A DNA stretch of 64,000 nucleotides from positions 524,740-588,739 of the forward strand of contig NZ_LMJT01000001.1 in NCBI RefSeq assembly GCF_001429395.1, given 5' to 3'. This document shows, in pieces, positions 1 to 8,377 of this stretch (the first letter of the stretch is position 1; each line of letters opens with the position of its first letter). The position numbers and the translations under genes were made by a program. The DNA comes from Allobosea sp. Root381. GTDB lineage: Bacteria; Pseudomonadota; Alphaproteobacteria; Rhizobiales; Beijerinckiaceae. The notes under the pieces are model-generated. The model did not search any database and was not told the origin of the DNA. It saw nothing but the letters and a program-made list of their open reading frames with translations.

Positions 1-543
1 GGCCTCGGCCCGCTCGGCTGCCTGCGCGCGCAGGCGTTCCTGCCGCGCGACCTCCGGATCGATGACCGGGACGGGGGCCAGGGCAGGCACGGGCGCGGCG
101 GCCGCGAGCCGCGACTGGACGCTCGCGAGTGCGGCATCGTGATCGGCCAAAGTCGTCGCGACCTGATGGATCAGATCGCCGAGCAGGCCGACCTCGGCCG
201 TCAGCTCGTTGATGGCGGCACGTGCCGGAACCGCATCGGCCTCGCGCATCGGCATCTGCTCGACCCTCTGCGACAGGGAATCGATGCGGATGGCGTTGGT
301 CGCGAGCCGGACCTTGACCTCGCCGACGGCGGCCAGAACCTGCTCGCGCTGCGCAAGACCACGGCGCTCATACAGCAGGGTCGAGCCGAATGCGCCCGCG
401 CCGGCCAGCAGCAGGCCGAGCGCGCTGCCGAGGGGAGCCGGCATCAGAAGCATCAGGACCGCGCCCGCGGACAGCCCGGCTACGGCGCTGGCGAGGGGAT
501 GCAGGGCATTCGGTCGGAGACGGGCCAAGGCAGCTGATCGCAC
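1..543 (-). CDS. Membrane-anchored coiled-coil protein, N-terminal part (possibly an EAL-domain TipF-like protein)
   Basis: This frame is open from a GTG at 543 to the left edge of the window (181 codons), so only the N-terminus is present. Residues about 13-52 hold two hydrophobic stretches separated by a Pro-Leu-Gly turn, giving a hairpin membrane anchor. They are followed by an amphipathic, coiled-coil-like region (about 55-135) and an Ala/Pro-rich linker that ends in an Arg/Glu/Ala-rich helix. Rhizobial c-di-GMP phosphodiesterases of the TipF type have this order ahead of an EAL domain, but no EAL sequence lies within the window, so that identity is a guess. No clear Shine-Dalgarno sequence precedes the GTG. 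A start at the internal TTG or ATG codons in the first 30 residues is possible. Confidence 0.5.
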   Translation of the reverse strand, partial: MRSAALARLRPNALHPLASAVAGLSAGAVLMLLMPAPLGSALGLLLAGAGAFGSTLLYERRGLAQREQVLAAVGEVKVRLATNAIRIDSLSQRVEQMPMREADAVPARAAINELTAEVGLLGDLIHQVATTLADHDAALASVQSRLAAAAPVPALAPVPVIDPEVARQERLRAQAAERAEA

Positions 544-704
544 GGCAAGGTTGATCGGACGGGAGGGCGAATCACACCACTTTGGCGAGAGTACCCTTGC
601 GCCAGGCTGCAAGCGAGGATTTGCGCATGCTCGGCATGCGCGAAAATCCCTGGACCAGACCGGACGTGCATTTCCCGGCCTTGGAGCCCGCCTGGAAACG
701 CGCG

Positions 705-868
705 CCCTCATCCTGAAAGACTGGCCTGAATCAAATCGCGCAATCCCAAGAATCTGCGACGGCCTGTCAACAAGCTCGCCGTCTTCCGACAGGCCGCGCC
801 GGCGGCGCCGCTCCGGAATGACGGCGTGGGGATGAAGAAGCCCGAAGGGCTGTCTGAAAGGATGAGGG
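705..868. repeat. Degenerate member of the CCCTCATCC...GGATGAGGG palindromic repeat family (family A)
   Basis: The 544-889 gap has no convincing gene. It is bounded internally by CCCTCATCC at 705 and its inverse GGATGAGGG ending at 868. The right side carries the CCGAAGGGCTGTCT block seen in the intact copy at 29482. Between them a separate hairpin pairs GGCCTGTC (761-768) with GACAGGCC (788-795). The left arm lacks the conserved block, so this looks like a decayed or composite copy. Confidence 0.5.
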
Positions 869-889
869 CTGGGGAAATTGCGGCCGGCC

Positions 890-2737
890 TCAGGGGGGCG
901 CCAGGGCGATATCGGCGACGAGCCGATCGACCACCTCCGGGCGGAAGCCCCTACGCATCATCCAGAGCCGGGGATCGATCGCGAAGAGCGGGAAGTTCTT
1001 CCCCAGCGCCATGACGGCCTCGGCCTTTTCGGCCTCGTTGCCAGCCTGGGCAGCGAGCAAGGCCCGGCCAAGCAGGGCGTAGACGTCGTCCCCCGCTGCC
1101 AGAAAGGCGCCGTAGCTCTGCGAAACCTGTTTGTCACCAAGCAGATAGGCGCCGAGCAGGGCGTAGAAATCATAGGCGGGCGGGCGCCCGGCGCTGAGCT
1201 CGATCGCGCGCTGCATGAGCTGCAACCCTTCCGCCGGCCGGTTGATCTGGATGTAGCGCGCGCCGAGCGCGGCCTTGATGTCCGAGTCGTAGGGGTTGAG
1301 GACCAGAGCGCTCTGCCCGGCCTTGATCGCCTCCTCCGTCGCGCCGCGCGCGAACAGGACGTCCATCATGACCTGCTGGGCCCGCCCGCTCGAGGGCGCC
1401 AGCCGGACCGCTGTCAGGGCTGCGGCCAGCGCCCGGTCCAGCGGCGGACCCGGCAGCGGATTGAGCCCGCTGCTGTATTCGCCCAAAGCGAGGAAGGCGA
1501 GCTGCACCCAGGCCGGGAAGAAGGTTGGATCCCGATCAACCAGTTCCTCGAGGCATTTGCGCGCCGCGAGATGGTCCTCGGGCTTCAGCGTACGGCGGAC
1601 ATCGATCGCCTGATAGAGGCAGCGCATCGTCCCGGGCTGCGCGTATTGGCGGATATCGGCGTGGATGATGCCGAAGGGCTCGGCCAGCCGGATCGCCACG
1701 CGCCGGGCGAGCTCGGGCAGATCGCCGTCCTCGGCGCTCAGCGCCCGCGACGAGGAGGACGACCAGACGATTCGGCCGTCGCGAACCGAACGGAGCCGCC
1801 CGAAGCTCTCGAGCGTGCCGTCGATCGCCTGGGCCGTCATCTCGAAGACGTAGTCTGCATCGGCGGGCGCGGCCTCGCCGGCGGGCGGCGCCTTGACGGT
1901 GAGGAGGTCGTCGAACCTGGTCAACGCATCGACGAGGAAGCGCGAGAACCGCTGCGCGAGCGCGCCGAGCTTCGGATCGGCCGAAAGTTCCGGAAGCAGG
2001 ACGGCCACGACCGTCACCTGCAGCGGCGCTCCCGGCACGGCCTGCCGCGGAGCGGGCGGCTCGGAGCCAGCCGCCAGCACCGACGCCGCCTGATGGCGCG
2101 GCGTCGCGGCCGGCCAGCCAAAGTGCCATGCCGCCGCGAACGCCAGGACGGCGCAGAACCCGACGCCAAGCAGGACGGACCAGCGCTTCCAGGCCCCGGT
2201 GAATCGCGGCCGTGCCGGAACCGGCGCCACATCGCCGGCGGGCTCGGAGAGCGGCGCGGCGGCCGCTTCCGCAGCAGGCTCCGCCCGATCCTCGCCGGCT
2301 CCAGGCGCAGCGCCGGCCAGATCGAAGACCGGGATATATGCTCCGACGGGCATCGAAATCCTGACCGGATCATCGGCACCTTCGCCGGCATAGTACTGGG
2401 CCAGCGCCCGGCGCAGGCGGCCGGCCTCGACGCGAACGATCGGGTCCGACTGCGGATCGAAATCGGCCGACCGGCCAAAGGCCTCGACGGCGATGGTGTA
2501 GCCTTTCAGCTCGGCGCCGCGGCCTTCGAGAGCGCTCTCGACGACGAAGCCCAGAAAGGCGGAGAGCTGCGGCGCAGCCCGAAACGCATCGGATGCGAGA
2601 ACCCGCGCCAGCCCGGCGCGGATATGCGTCGGGAACCCGTCTCCCGGCCGCTCCGGCAATGCGTCGCCTTCAACCATGGGGGTCGGGTCCAGCTTTCGCC
2701 CCTTGTTCAGCCTACGCCAGAAGCGACCCAACGTCAC
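890..2737 (-). CDS. Winged-helix-like N-terminal domain plus C-terminal TPR membrane protein
   Basis: A 615-residue protein. Residues about 35-140 form the module often found at the front of alphaproteobacterial TPR or adenylate-cyclase-like proteins, with conserved blocks FGRSADFDPQSDPIVRVEA and LRRALAQYY, followed by PVGAYIPVF. It resembles a DNA-binding-type fold and is usually annotated only by similarity. A single membrane segment follows near residues 185-207 (SVLLGVGFCAVLAFAAAWHF). The C-terminal half is helical and TPR-like (LNPYDSDIKAALGARYIQIN). This suggests a cytoplasmic sensor or regulatory head tethered to a periplasmic or cytosolic TPR scaffold. The start is uncertain: the GTG at 2737 sits right against an AAAGG, while ATG 2677 would leave the conserved domain intact. 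The antisense strand is also open over this stretch but looks like a GC-driven shadow. Confidence 0.75.
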   Translation of the reverse strand: MTLGRFWRRLNKGRKLDPTPMVEGDALPERPGDGFPTHIRAGLARVLASDAFRAAPQLSAFLGFVVESALEGRGAELKGYTIAVEAFGRSADFDPQSDPIVRVEAGRLRRALAQYYAGEGADDPVRISMPVGAYIPVFDLAGAAPGAGEDRAEPAAEAAAAPLSEPAGDVAPVPARPRFTGAWKRWSVLLGVGFCAVLAFAAAWHFGWPAATPRHQAASVLAAGSEPPAPRQAVPGAPLQVTVVAVLLPELSADPKLGALAQRFSRFLVDALTRFDDLLTVKAPPAGEAAPADADYVFEMTAQAIDGTLESFGRLRSVRDGRIVWSSSSSRALSAEDGDLPELARRVAIRLAEPFGIIHADIRQYAQPGTMRCLYQAIDVRRTLKPEDHLAARKCLEELVDRDPTFFPAWVQLAFLALGEYSSGLNPLPGPPLDRALAAALTAVRLAPSSGRAQQVMMDVLFARGATEEAIKAGQSALVLNPYDSDIKAALGARYIQINRPAEGLQLMQRAIELSAGRPPAYDFYALLGAYLLGDKQVSQSYGAFLAAGDDVYALLGRALLAAQAGNEAEKAEAVMALGKNFPLFAIDPRLWMMRRGFRPEVVDRLVADIALAPP

Positions 2738-2855
2738 CCTTTCGCGAGAGAAGCCCGACGATTCTCGCTGCGCGCAGATGCGTCGCGACGTGCGGGCAAT
2801 TTACACCCGGTGTCGGACTGTTAGGTTGAAGGAAGATTAATCCCAGGATGATCCG

Positions 2856-4196
2856 ATGACCGCAGCGCCCTCCCCGATCTCGACGCCGAACGACCTCGAA
2901 GCCTACTGGATGCCGTTCACCGCGAACCGCGCGTTCAAGACGAACCCGCGGATGGTCGCACGGGCCGAGGGAATGTACTACTATACTCCCGAGGGAAAGC
3001 CGGTGATGGACGGCACGGCCGGGCTCTGGTGCTGCAATGCCGGCCATTCGCGCGAGCCCATCATCCAGGCGATCCAGGCCCAGGCGCGCGACCTCGACTA
3101 CGCCCCATCCTTCCAGTACGGCCATCCGAAGGTCTTCGCTGCCGCAGCCCGCATCGCCGCTCTGGCACCGGGCGACCTCGACCACGTTTTCTTCGCCGGC
3201 TCAGGCTCGGAAGCGGCGGACTCGGCACTCAAGATCGCGCTGGCCTACTGGAACGTCTCGGGCAAGGCCGCGAAGACCCGGCTGATCGGCCGCGAGCGCG
3301 GCTATCATGGCGTCGGCTTCGGTGGCATCTCGGTCGGCGGCATGTCGAACAACCGCAAGTTCTTCGGCTCGCTGCTCACCGGCGTCGACCACATCGCCCA
3401 CACCTATGACCGCGAAAAGCAGGCCTTCAGCAAGGGCGAGCCGGAATACGGGGCGCATTTCGCCGATGATCTCGAACGCATCGTCGCGCTGCACGACGCC
3501 TCGACCATCGCCGCCGTGATCGTCGAGCCGATGGCGGGCTCGACCGGCGCGCTGCCGCCGCCGAAGGGCTACCTCAAGCGCCTGCGCGAGCTCTGCGACA
3601 AGCACGGCATCCTGCTGATCTTCGACGAGGTCATCACCGGCTTCGGCCGCCTCGGCTTCGCCTTCGCCGCCGAGCGCTACGGCGTGATCCCCGACATGAT
3701 CACCTTCGCCAAGGGCGTGACCTCGGGCACCGTGCCGATGGGCGGCGTGATCGTGCGCAAGCACATCTACGACGCCTTCATGAACGGCCCGGACAACGTC
3801 ATCGAGCTGTTCCACGGCTACACCTATTCGGGCCATCCGCTCGCGGCCGCCGCCTGTCTCGCCGCGCTCGACATCTATCGCGAGGAAGGTCTGTTCGAGC
3901 GGGCGCGCAGCCTGGAAGATGCCTGGGCCGACGCCGTGATGAGCCTGAAGGGCGAGCCGAACGTCGTCGACATCCGCACGCTCGGCCTCGTCGGCGCGGT
4001 CGATCTCGCGCCGCGCGCCGAGGGCGTCGGCAAGCGCGGCTTCGAGGTGATCGACCGCGCCTTCCACGAGCACGGGCTGATGATCCGCACCGCCGCCGAC
4101 ACGATCGCCTTCTCGCCGCCGCTGATCATCACCGAGAGCCAGATCGAGGAGCTGATCGGCAAGCTGCGCGCGGTGATCCGCGCCGTGGCGAACTGA
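2856..4196 (+). CDS. Class III omega-amino acid (beta-alanine)--pyruvate aminotransferase
   Basis: A 446-residue fold-type I PLP aminotransferase. It transfers the amino group of beta-alanine or another omega-amino acid to pyruvate, giving malonate semialdehyde and alanine. The opening WMPFTANRAFK and the GTAGLWCCNAGH block are characteristic of the beta-alanine:pyruvate subgroup. GSGSEAADSALKIA (115-128) binds the PLP phosphate, D257 in IFDEVI contacts the pyridine nitrogen, and K286 in TFAKGVTSG should be the Schiff-base lysine. Length is typical of the family. It stands alone on the plus strand upstream of an orphan binding-protein gene, so the natural amino donor cannot be fixed from context. 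Confidence 0.92.
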   Translation: MTAAPSPISTPNDLEAYWMPFTANRAFKTNPRMVARAEGMYYYTPEGKPVMDGTAGLWCCNAGHSREPIIQAIQAQARDLDYAPSFQYGHPKVFAAAARIAALAPGDLDHVFFAGSGSEAADSALKIALAYWNVSGKAAKTRLIGRERGYHGVGFGGISVGGMSNNRKFFGSLLTGVDHIAHTYDREKQAFSKGEPEYGAHFADDLERIVALHDASTIAAVIVEPMAGSTGALPPPKGYLKRLRELCDKHGILLIFDEVITGFGRLGFAFAAERYGVIPDMITFAKGVTSGTVPMGGVIVRKHIYDAFMNGPDNVIELFHGYTYSGHPLAAAACLAALDIYREEGLFERARSLEDAWADAVMSLKGEPNVVDIRTLGLVGAVDLAPRAEGVGKRGFEVIDRAFHEHGLMIRTAADTIAFSPPLIITESQIEELIGKLRAVIRAVAN

Positions 4197-4321
4197 GGCG
4201 CATTTGTCTCGACGAATTGCGCCGTCATTTCGAAGGGGGCGAGGCCCGCTTTTGCAATGGCGGCGCAAGGCGGTGCCACGCGGGGGAATAAATCACCACC
4301 CGCGACAACGCGTGTAGATTC

Positions 4322-4373
4322 TTGTTCTCTATGGCGAACAATGTCTTTGCTTATCGTTCTTTATTCAGAACGA
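4322..4373. promoter_or_regulatory. Two GTTC-N8-GAAC palindromic operators, 32 bp apart
   Basis: The first site, 4322-4341, is TTGTTC-N8-GAACAA with perfect 6-bp arms. The second, 4354-4373, is TCGTTCT-N6-AGAACGA with perfect 7-bp arms. Both share the core GTTC-N8-GAAC, and their centres are 32 bp apart, about three helical turns, so two dimers would sit on the same DNA face. They lie about 70-120 bp upstream of the binding-protein start at 4441. A matching regulator gene is not present nearby. The geometry fits a dimeric HTH regulator (IclR- or GntR-like); this is inference. Confidence 0.55.
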
Positions 4374-4440
4374 ATGCTTGACCCTCCCTGCGACCATTCC
4401 GTAGAGCCTGCGCTCCCTCCGCAGCCCTCTCCGGATCATC

Positions 4441-5646
4441 ATGTCGCTTCGTCTCGCCGCCGCCGGCCTCGCCGCGCTTCTCGTTCCCGCCTTAACCGGC
4501 TCGGCCTTCGCCCAGTCACAGAAACCCCTGCGCATCGGCGTTCTCAACGACATGGCCGGCATCTATGCCGACATGGCCGGCCCGGGCTCGGTCATCGCCG
4601 CGCAGATGGCGGTCGAGGATTTCGGCGGCGAAGTGCTCGGCCGCAAGATCGAGATCCTCGCCGGCGACCACCAGAACAAGCCGGATGTCGGCTCGGCGCT
4701 GGTCAACCGATGGATCGACGAGGACGGCGTCGACGTGATCGCCGACATCCCCACCTCGTCGGTGCTGCTTGGCATCCAGGAGATCGGCCGGCGCAAGAAC
4801 AAGCTCGTCCTGGCCTCGACCGGCGGCTCCTCCGACTTCACCGGCAAGTTCTGCGCGCCGACCGGCATCCACTGGACCTATGACACCTATGCGCTGGCGG
4901 TCGGCACCGGGCTGCCGCTTGCCAAGGAAGGCCCCTGGTTCTTCATCACTGCCGACTACGCCTTCGGGCATGCGCTGGAGCGCGACACTTCCGATGCGGT
5001 GAAGAAGGCCGGCGGCACGATCGTCGGCGGCGTCAAGCATCCGCAGGGCACCAGCGACTTCTCCTCCTATCTGCTGCAGGCGCAGAACTCAGGCGCCAAG
5101 ATGGTCGGCATCGCCTCCTCGGGCGCCGACCAGATCGCCACCATCAAGCAGGCGACGGAATTCGGCCTGCCGCAGACCGGCACCAAGCTTGCCGGCTTGT
5201 ATCTCCACATCACCGACATCCACGCCATCGGCCTGCAGGATGCGCAGGGGCTGATCCTGACCCAGGCTTTCTACTGGGACCTCAACGAGGAGACCCGTGC
5301 CTGGTCGAAGCGCTTCTTCGAGCGCCACAAGGCGATGCCGACCATGGGCCAGGCCGGCACCTACTCCTCGATCCTGCACTATCTCAACGCCGTGAAGGCT
5401 GTCGGCACCGCGGAGACCGAGAAGGTCGCTACGCAGATGAAGGCGACGCCGGTCAACGACTTCTTCGCCAAGAACGGCGTGATCCGCGAGGATGGCCGCA
5501 TGGTGCACGACCTGTATGTGCTCGAGGTCAAGAAGCCGTCGGAGTCCAAGTACCCCTGGGACTACCTCAAGCTGATCCGCACGATCCCCGGCGACCAGGC
5601 CTTCCGGCCGCTGGCCGATGGCGAGTGCCCGCTCGTCAAGAAGTAG
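4441..5646 (+). CDS. ABC transporter substrate-binding protein, Leu/Ile/Val (LivK) family
   Basis: A 401-residue periplasmic binding protein. The first 24 residues are a classic signal peptide (hydrophobic core LAAAGLAALLVPALTG, cleavage after AFA). The mature protein starts IRIGVLNDMAG-like (LRIGVLNDMAG) and continues with the type I fold of amino-acid/amide receptors. No permease or ATPase genes are adjacent, so it is an orphan receptor that must use components encoded elsewhere. Paired GTTC-N8-GAAC operators lie upstream. Its last 11 bases overlap the 3' end of the convergent gene at 5636. The upstream aminotransferase hints at an amino acid or amide ligand, but that is only context. Confidence 0.9.
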   Translation: MSLRLAAAGLAALLVPALTGSAFAQSQKPLRIGVLNDMAGIYADMAGPGSVIAAQMAVEDFGGEVLGRKIEILAGDHQNKPDVGSALVNRWIDEDGVDVIADIPTSSVLLGIQEIGRRKNKLVLASTGGSSDFTGKFCAPTGIHWTYDTYALAVGTGLPLAKEGPWFFITADYAFGHALERDTSDAVKKAGGTIVGGVKHPQGTSDFSSYLLQAQNSGAKMVGIASSGADQIATIKQATEFGLPQTGTKLAGLYLHITDIHAIGLQDAQGLILTQAFYWDLNEETRAWSKRFFERHKAMPTMGQAGTYSSILHYLNAVKAVGTAETEKVATQMKATPVNDFFAKNGVIREDGRMVHDLYVLEVKKPSESKYPWDYLKLIRTIPGDQAFRPLADGECPLVKK

Positions 5647-6145
5647 GGGGCTCCCCTCGCCGCAGCTTGTTGTAGCGCGCAATCACCCTGTCGCGCTTGA
5701 GGCGCGACAGGCGGTCGATCCAGAAGATGCCGTCGAGTTGGTCGATCTCGTGCAGATGGCAGACGGCGCGGAAGCCGTCCGCCTCCTCCGTCCGCTCGTT
5801 GCCGTCGAGGTCCCGGTAGGTGAGGCGGATGCGGGCGGCACGCTCGATCTCCTCGGTGACGCCCGGCATCGAGACGCTGCCTTCGGTGGCGCGCTGCGTC
5901 TCCGGCGAGGACCAGAGCAGCACCGGGTTGACGTAGGTCGAGACCTCCCCCGGCGCGAGTTCCAGCACAACCAGCCGCCGCATCACGCCGAGATGCGGCG
6001 CGGTGATGCCGATGCCGGGCGCGGCCCGCATCGTCTCCAGCAGATCCTCCGCAAGGCGGTTCAGAGCGTCGTCGAAATGCTCGACCGGCTCCGCGACCGC
6101 GCGCAGACGCGGGTCGGGGAACCGGACGATCGGCAGGATCGCCAT
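5636..6145 (-). CDS. Peptide deformylase-like protein with altered metal site
   Basis: A 169-residue homologue of peptide deformylase. All three family motifs are in the expected places: GIGITAP (44-50; usual GxGxAAxQ), EGSVS (88-92; usual EGCLS) and HEIDQLDG (132-139; usual HEIDHLDG). The cysteine metal ligand is Ser90 and the second histidine ligand is Gln136; His132 and catalytic Glu133 remain. Two of three iron ligands are therefore gone, which argues against normal deformylase activity. The start is ATG 6145 (MAILPIVRFPDPRL), because the upstream in-frame sequence is unlike the family. It lies 16 bp downstream of the FadB/J-like gene and probably shares its transcript. The true housekeeping def gene must be elsewhere. 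Confidence 0.85.
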   Translation of the reverse strand: MAILPIVRFPDPRLRAVAEPVEHFDDALNRLAEDLLETMRAAPGIGITAPHLGVMRRLVVLELAPGEVSTYVNPVLLWSSPETQRATEGSVSMPGVTEEIERAARIRLTYRDLDGNERTEEADGFRAVCHLHEIDQLDGIFWIDRLSRLKRDRVIARYNKLRRGEPPTS

Positions 6146-6161
6146 GGTCAGAACGCCATGT

Positions 6162-8366
6162 TCAGGCGGCGACCTTGGCCGCGGCCGCGCCGTAATAGCT
6201 CTCACCGGTCTTGGCCATGCGCTTGAGCTGGCGGTTGGGCTTGAAGCGCTCGCCATGCTTCTTCGCCAGCGCCTCGCAGAGCTTCACGAAGGCTGCCGCG
6301 CCCATATTGTCGATGAAGGAGAGCGTGCCGCCCGAATAGGGCGCGAAGCCGAAGCCGATGATCGAGCCGACATCGGCCTCGCGCGGATCGGTGACGACGC
6401 CTTCCTCATAGGTGCGCGCGGCCTCGAGCGCTTGGGTGACGAGCAGGCGGTTCTTCAGCTCCGCCATGTCGACCTGCTCGGGATCGAGCTGCTTCCCGAC
6501 GAGATCGGCAAGGCCGGGCCAGAGCCGCTTGGGGCCGGCTTCGGGATAGTCGTAGAAGCCCTTGCCGTTCTTGCGGCCGAGGCGGCCGTGCTTCTCGACC
6601 ATGTCGGAGAGCAGCTTCTCCTGCGCCGGATCGACCGCGCCTTCGCCGAGTTGGGCCTTCGTCGCCTTCAGCACCTTCCAGGCGAGATCGACCGCGACCT
6701 CGTCGTTCAGCGAAAGCGGGCCGACCGGCATGCCGGCCTGCTTGCCGGCGGCCTCGATCATCGCCGGCGGCACGCCCTCCATCAGCATGAGGTGGCCCTC
6801 GCGGATGTAGTTGCCGACGCAGCGATTGGCGTAGAAACCGCGCGTGTCGTTGACGACGATCGGCGTCTTCTTGATGGCGCGGACATAGTCCAGCGCCATG
6901 GCGAGCGCCTTCTTGCCGGTCTTCTTCGCCATGATGACCTCGACCAGCAGCATCTTCTCGACCGGCGAGAAGAAATGCACGCCGATGAAGTTCTGCGGCC
7001 GCTGGCTGGTCTGGGCGAGGCCGGTGATCGGCAATGTCGAGGTGTTGGAGCCGAAAATCGTCTTCGGGCCGACCACGGCCTCGACCTTGGCAATGACCTC
7101 GGCCTTGATCTTCGGATCCTCGAAGACGGCCTCGATGACGAGGTCGCAGCCCTTGAGAGCGGCATAGTCGGCGGTCGCGGTGATCCGGCCGAGCAGCGCG
7201 TCGCGGTCGGCCGTCTTGGCGCGGCCCTTGCTGATCTGGTCGGAGACGAGCTTGTGCGAATGCGCCTTGCCCTTGTCGGCGGCCTCCTGGTCACGGTCGA
7301 CGAGCACCACCTCGATGCCGGCCTGCGCCGTGACATAGGCGATGCCGGCGCCCATGAAGCCGGCGCCGACGACGCCGACCTTCTTCAGCTTGCTCGGCGG
7401 GATATCGGCCGGACGGCGCGCGCCCTTGTTCAGCTCCTGCATCGAGACGAAGAGCGAGCGGATCATCGAGGCCGCCTCCTTCGTCCGCAGGATCTTTGCG
7501 AAGTAGCGGCTCTCGACCTTAAGTCCGAGGTCGATCGGGAGCTGCAGCCCCTCATAGACGGACGAGAGGATCGCGCGGGCGGCCGGATAGTTGTCGTTGG
7601 TCTCGCGGCGATAGATCGCGGAGGCAGGCGGCCAGATCTGCATGCCGGCCGGCGAATAGACCTTGTTCGAGGGCAGCTTGAACTTCGGGTCGTCCCAGGG
7701 CGCCTTGGCCTGCGGATTGGCCTTGAGCCACTCCTTGGCGGCGGCCACCATCTGGTCCCGCGGCACGGCCGCGTGGACGAGGCCCATATTGCGGGCCGGC
7801 AGCGCCTTCAGCTGCTCGCCCTTGAACATCATCTGCAGCGCGTCGCCAGTCTGCATCAGGCGCGCGACGCGCTGGGTGCCGCCGGCTCCCGGAAACAGCC
7901 CGACCTTGATCTCGGGCAGGCCGACGCGGGTCGAGGCATCATCCGAGACGACGCGCAGCTGGCAGGCGAGCGCGAGCTCGAAGGCGCCGCCGAGGCAGAC
8001 GCCATGGATGGCGGCGGCGAAGGGCTTTCCGCAGGTTTCGAGCTTGCGGTAGAGCTGGCTGAGCTTGCGGCTCTCATCGAAGAAGCTCTGCATCGCGACC
8101 TGCTCGCCCTTTTCCCTGGCGAGGCGGATATAGAGGTCGCGCAGGCCCTGGAGCATGGTGAGGTCGGCGCCGCCGGAGAAGCTCTCCTTGCCGGAGACGA
8201 TGACGCAGCCCTTGATGGCTTCGTCGGCGGCGACCTTGTCGACGACCTGGTCGAGCTCGGCCATCACCTCGGGTGTAATGACGTTCATCGAGCGCTCCGG
8301 CATGTCCCACGTCAGGGTCGCGATGCCGTCGGAATCGGTCTCGAAGCGGAAATTGGTGAGGTTCAT
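6162..8366 (-). CDS. Bifunctional enoyl-CoA hydratase / 3-hydroxyacyl-CoA dehydrogenase (FadB/FadJ type)
   Basis: A 734-residue trifunctional-type alpha subunit that hydrates trans-2-enoyl-CoA and then oxidises L-3-hydroxyacyl-CoA with NAD. The N-terminal crotonase domain has the oxyanion-hole SGGADLT (64-70) and LGGAFELALAC, with E130 and E152 (GLPEIKVGLFPGAGGTQR region) as the expected catalytic pair. The NAD-binding loop is GAGFMGAG (334-341), followed by HFFSPV and two C-terminal dehydrogenase domains. ATG 8366 (MNLTNFRF) is chosen because GAGGAGA lies 7 bases upstream; the ATG at 8372 is too close to it. It begins 11 bp after the thiolase stop, so thiolase, this gene and the deformylase-like gene form one minus-strand operon. 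Confidence 0.93.
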   Translation of the reverse strand: MNLTNFRFETDSDGIATLTWDMPERSMNVITPEVMAELDQVVDKVAADEAIKGCVIVSGKESFSGGADLTMLQGLRDLYIRLAREKGEQVAMQSFFDESRKLSQLYRKLETCGKPFAAAIHGVCLGGAFELALACQLRVVSDDASTRVGLPEIKVGLFPGAGGTQRVARLMQTGDALQMMFKGEQLKALPARNMGLVHAAVPRDQMVAAAKEWLKANPQAKAPWDDPKFKLPSNKVYSPAGMQIWPPASAIYRRETNDNYPAARAILSSVYEGLQLPIDLGLKVESRYFAKILRTKEAASMIRSLFVSMQELNKGARRPADIPPSKLKKVGVVGAGFMGAGIAYVTAQAGIEVVLVDRDQEAADKGKAHSHKLVSDQISKGRAKTADRDALLGRITATADYAALKGCDLVIEAVFEDPKIKAEVIAKVEAVVGPKTIFGSNTSTLPITGLAQTSQRPQNFIGVHFFSPVEKMLLVEVIMAKKTGKKALAMALDYVRAIKKTPIVVNDTRGFYANRCVGNYIREGHLMLMEGVPPAMIEAAGKQAGMPVGPLSLNDEVAVDLAWKVLKATKAQLGEGAVDPAQEKLLSDMVEKHGRLGRKNGKGFYDYPEAGPKRLWPGLADLVGKQLDPEQVDMAELKNRLLVTQALEAARTYEEGVVTDPREADVGSIIGFGFAPYSGGTLSFIDNMGAAAFVKLCEALAKKHGERFKPNRQLKRMAKTGESYYGAAAAKVAA

Positions 8367-8377
8367 CGTCATTCTCC

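Noticed and set aside
575..640. A 20-odd-residue minus-strand peptide (MRKSSLAAWRKGTLAKVV) upstream of the left-edge gene
   Set aside because: The frame ends in a stop before the GTG at 543 and has no good ribosome-binding site. It could be a remnant or leader peptide but the evidence is too thin to annotate.
878..2824. A long open frame on the plus strand opposite the winged-helix/TPR protein
   Set aside because: The encoded sequence is Arg/Gly/Pro-rich with no recognisable domain, while the minus-strand frame has clear conserved blocks. Antisense openness is expected at this GC content.
4322..4373. LexA (SOS) boxes at the GTTC/GAAC motifs
   Set aside because: The alphaproteobacterial LexA site is a direct repeat (GTTC-N7-GTTC). 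Here the half-sites are inverted with N8, and the downstream gene is a transport receptor.
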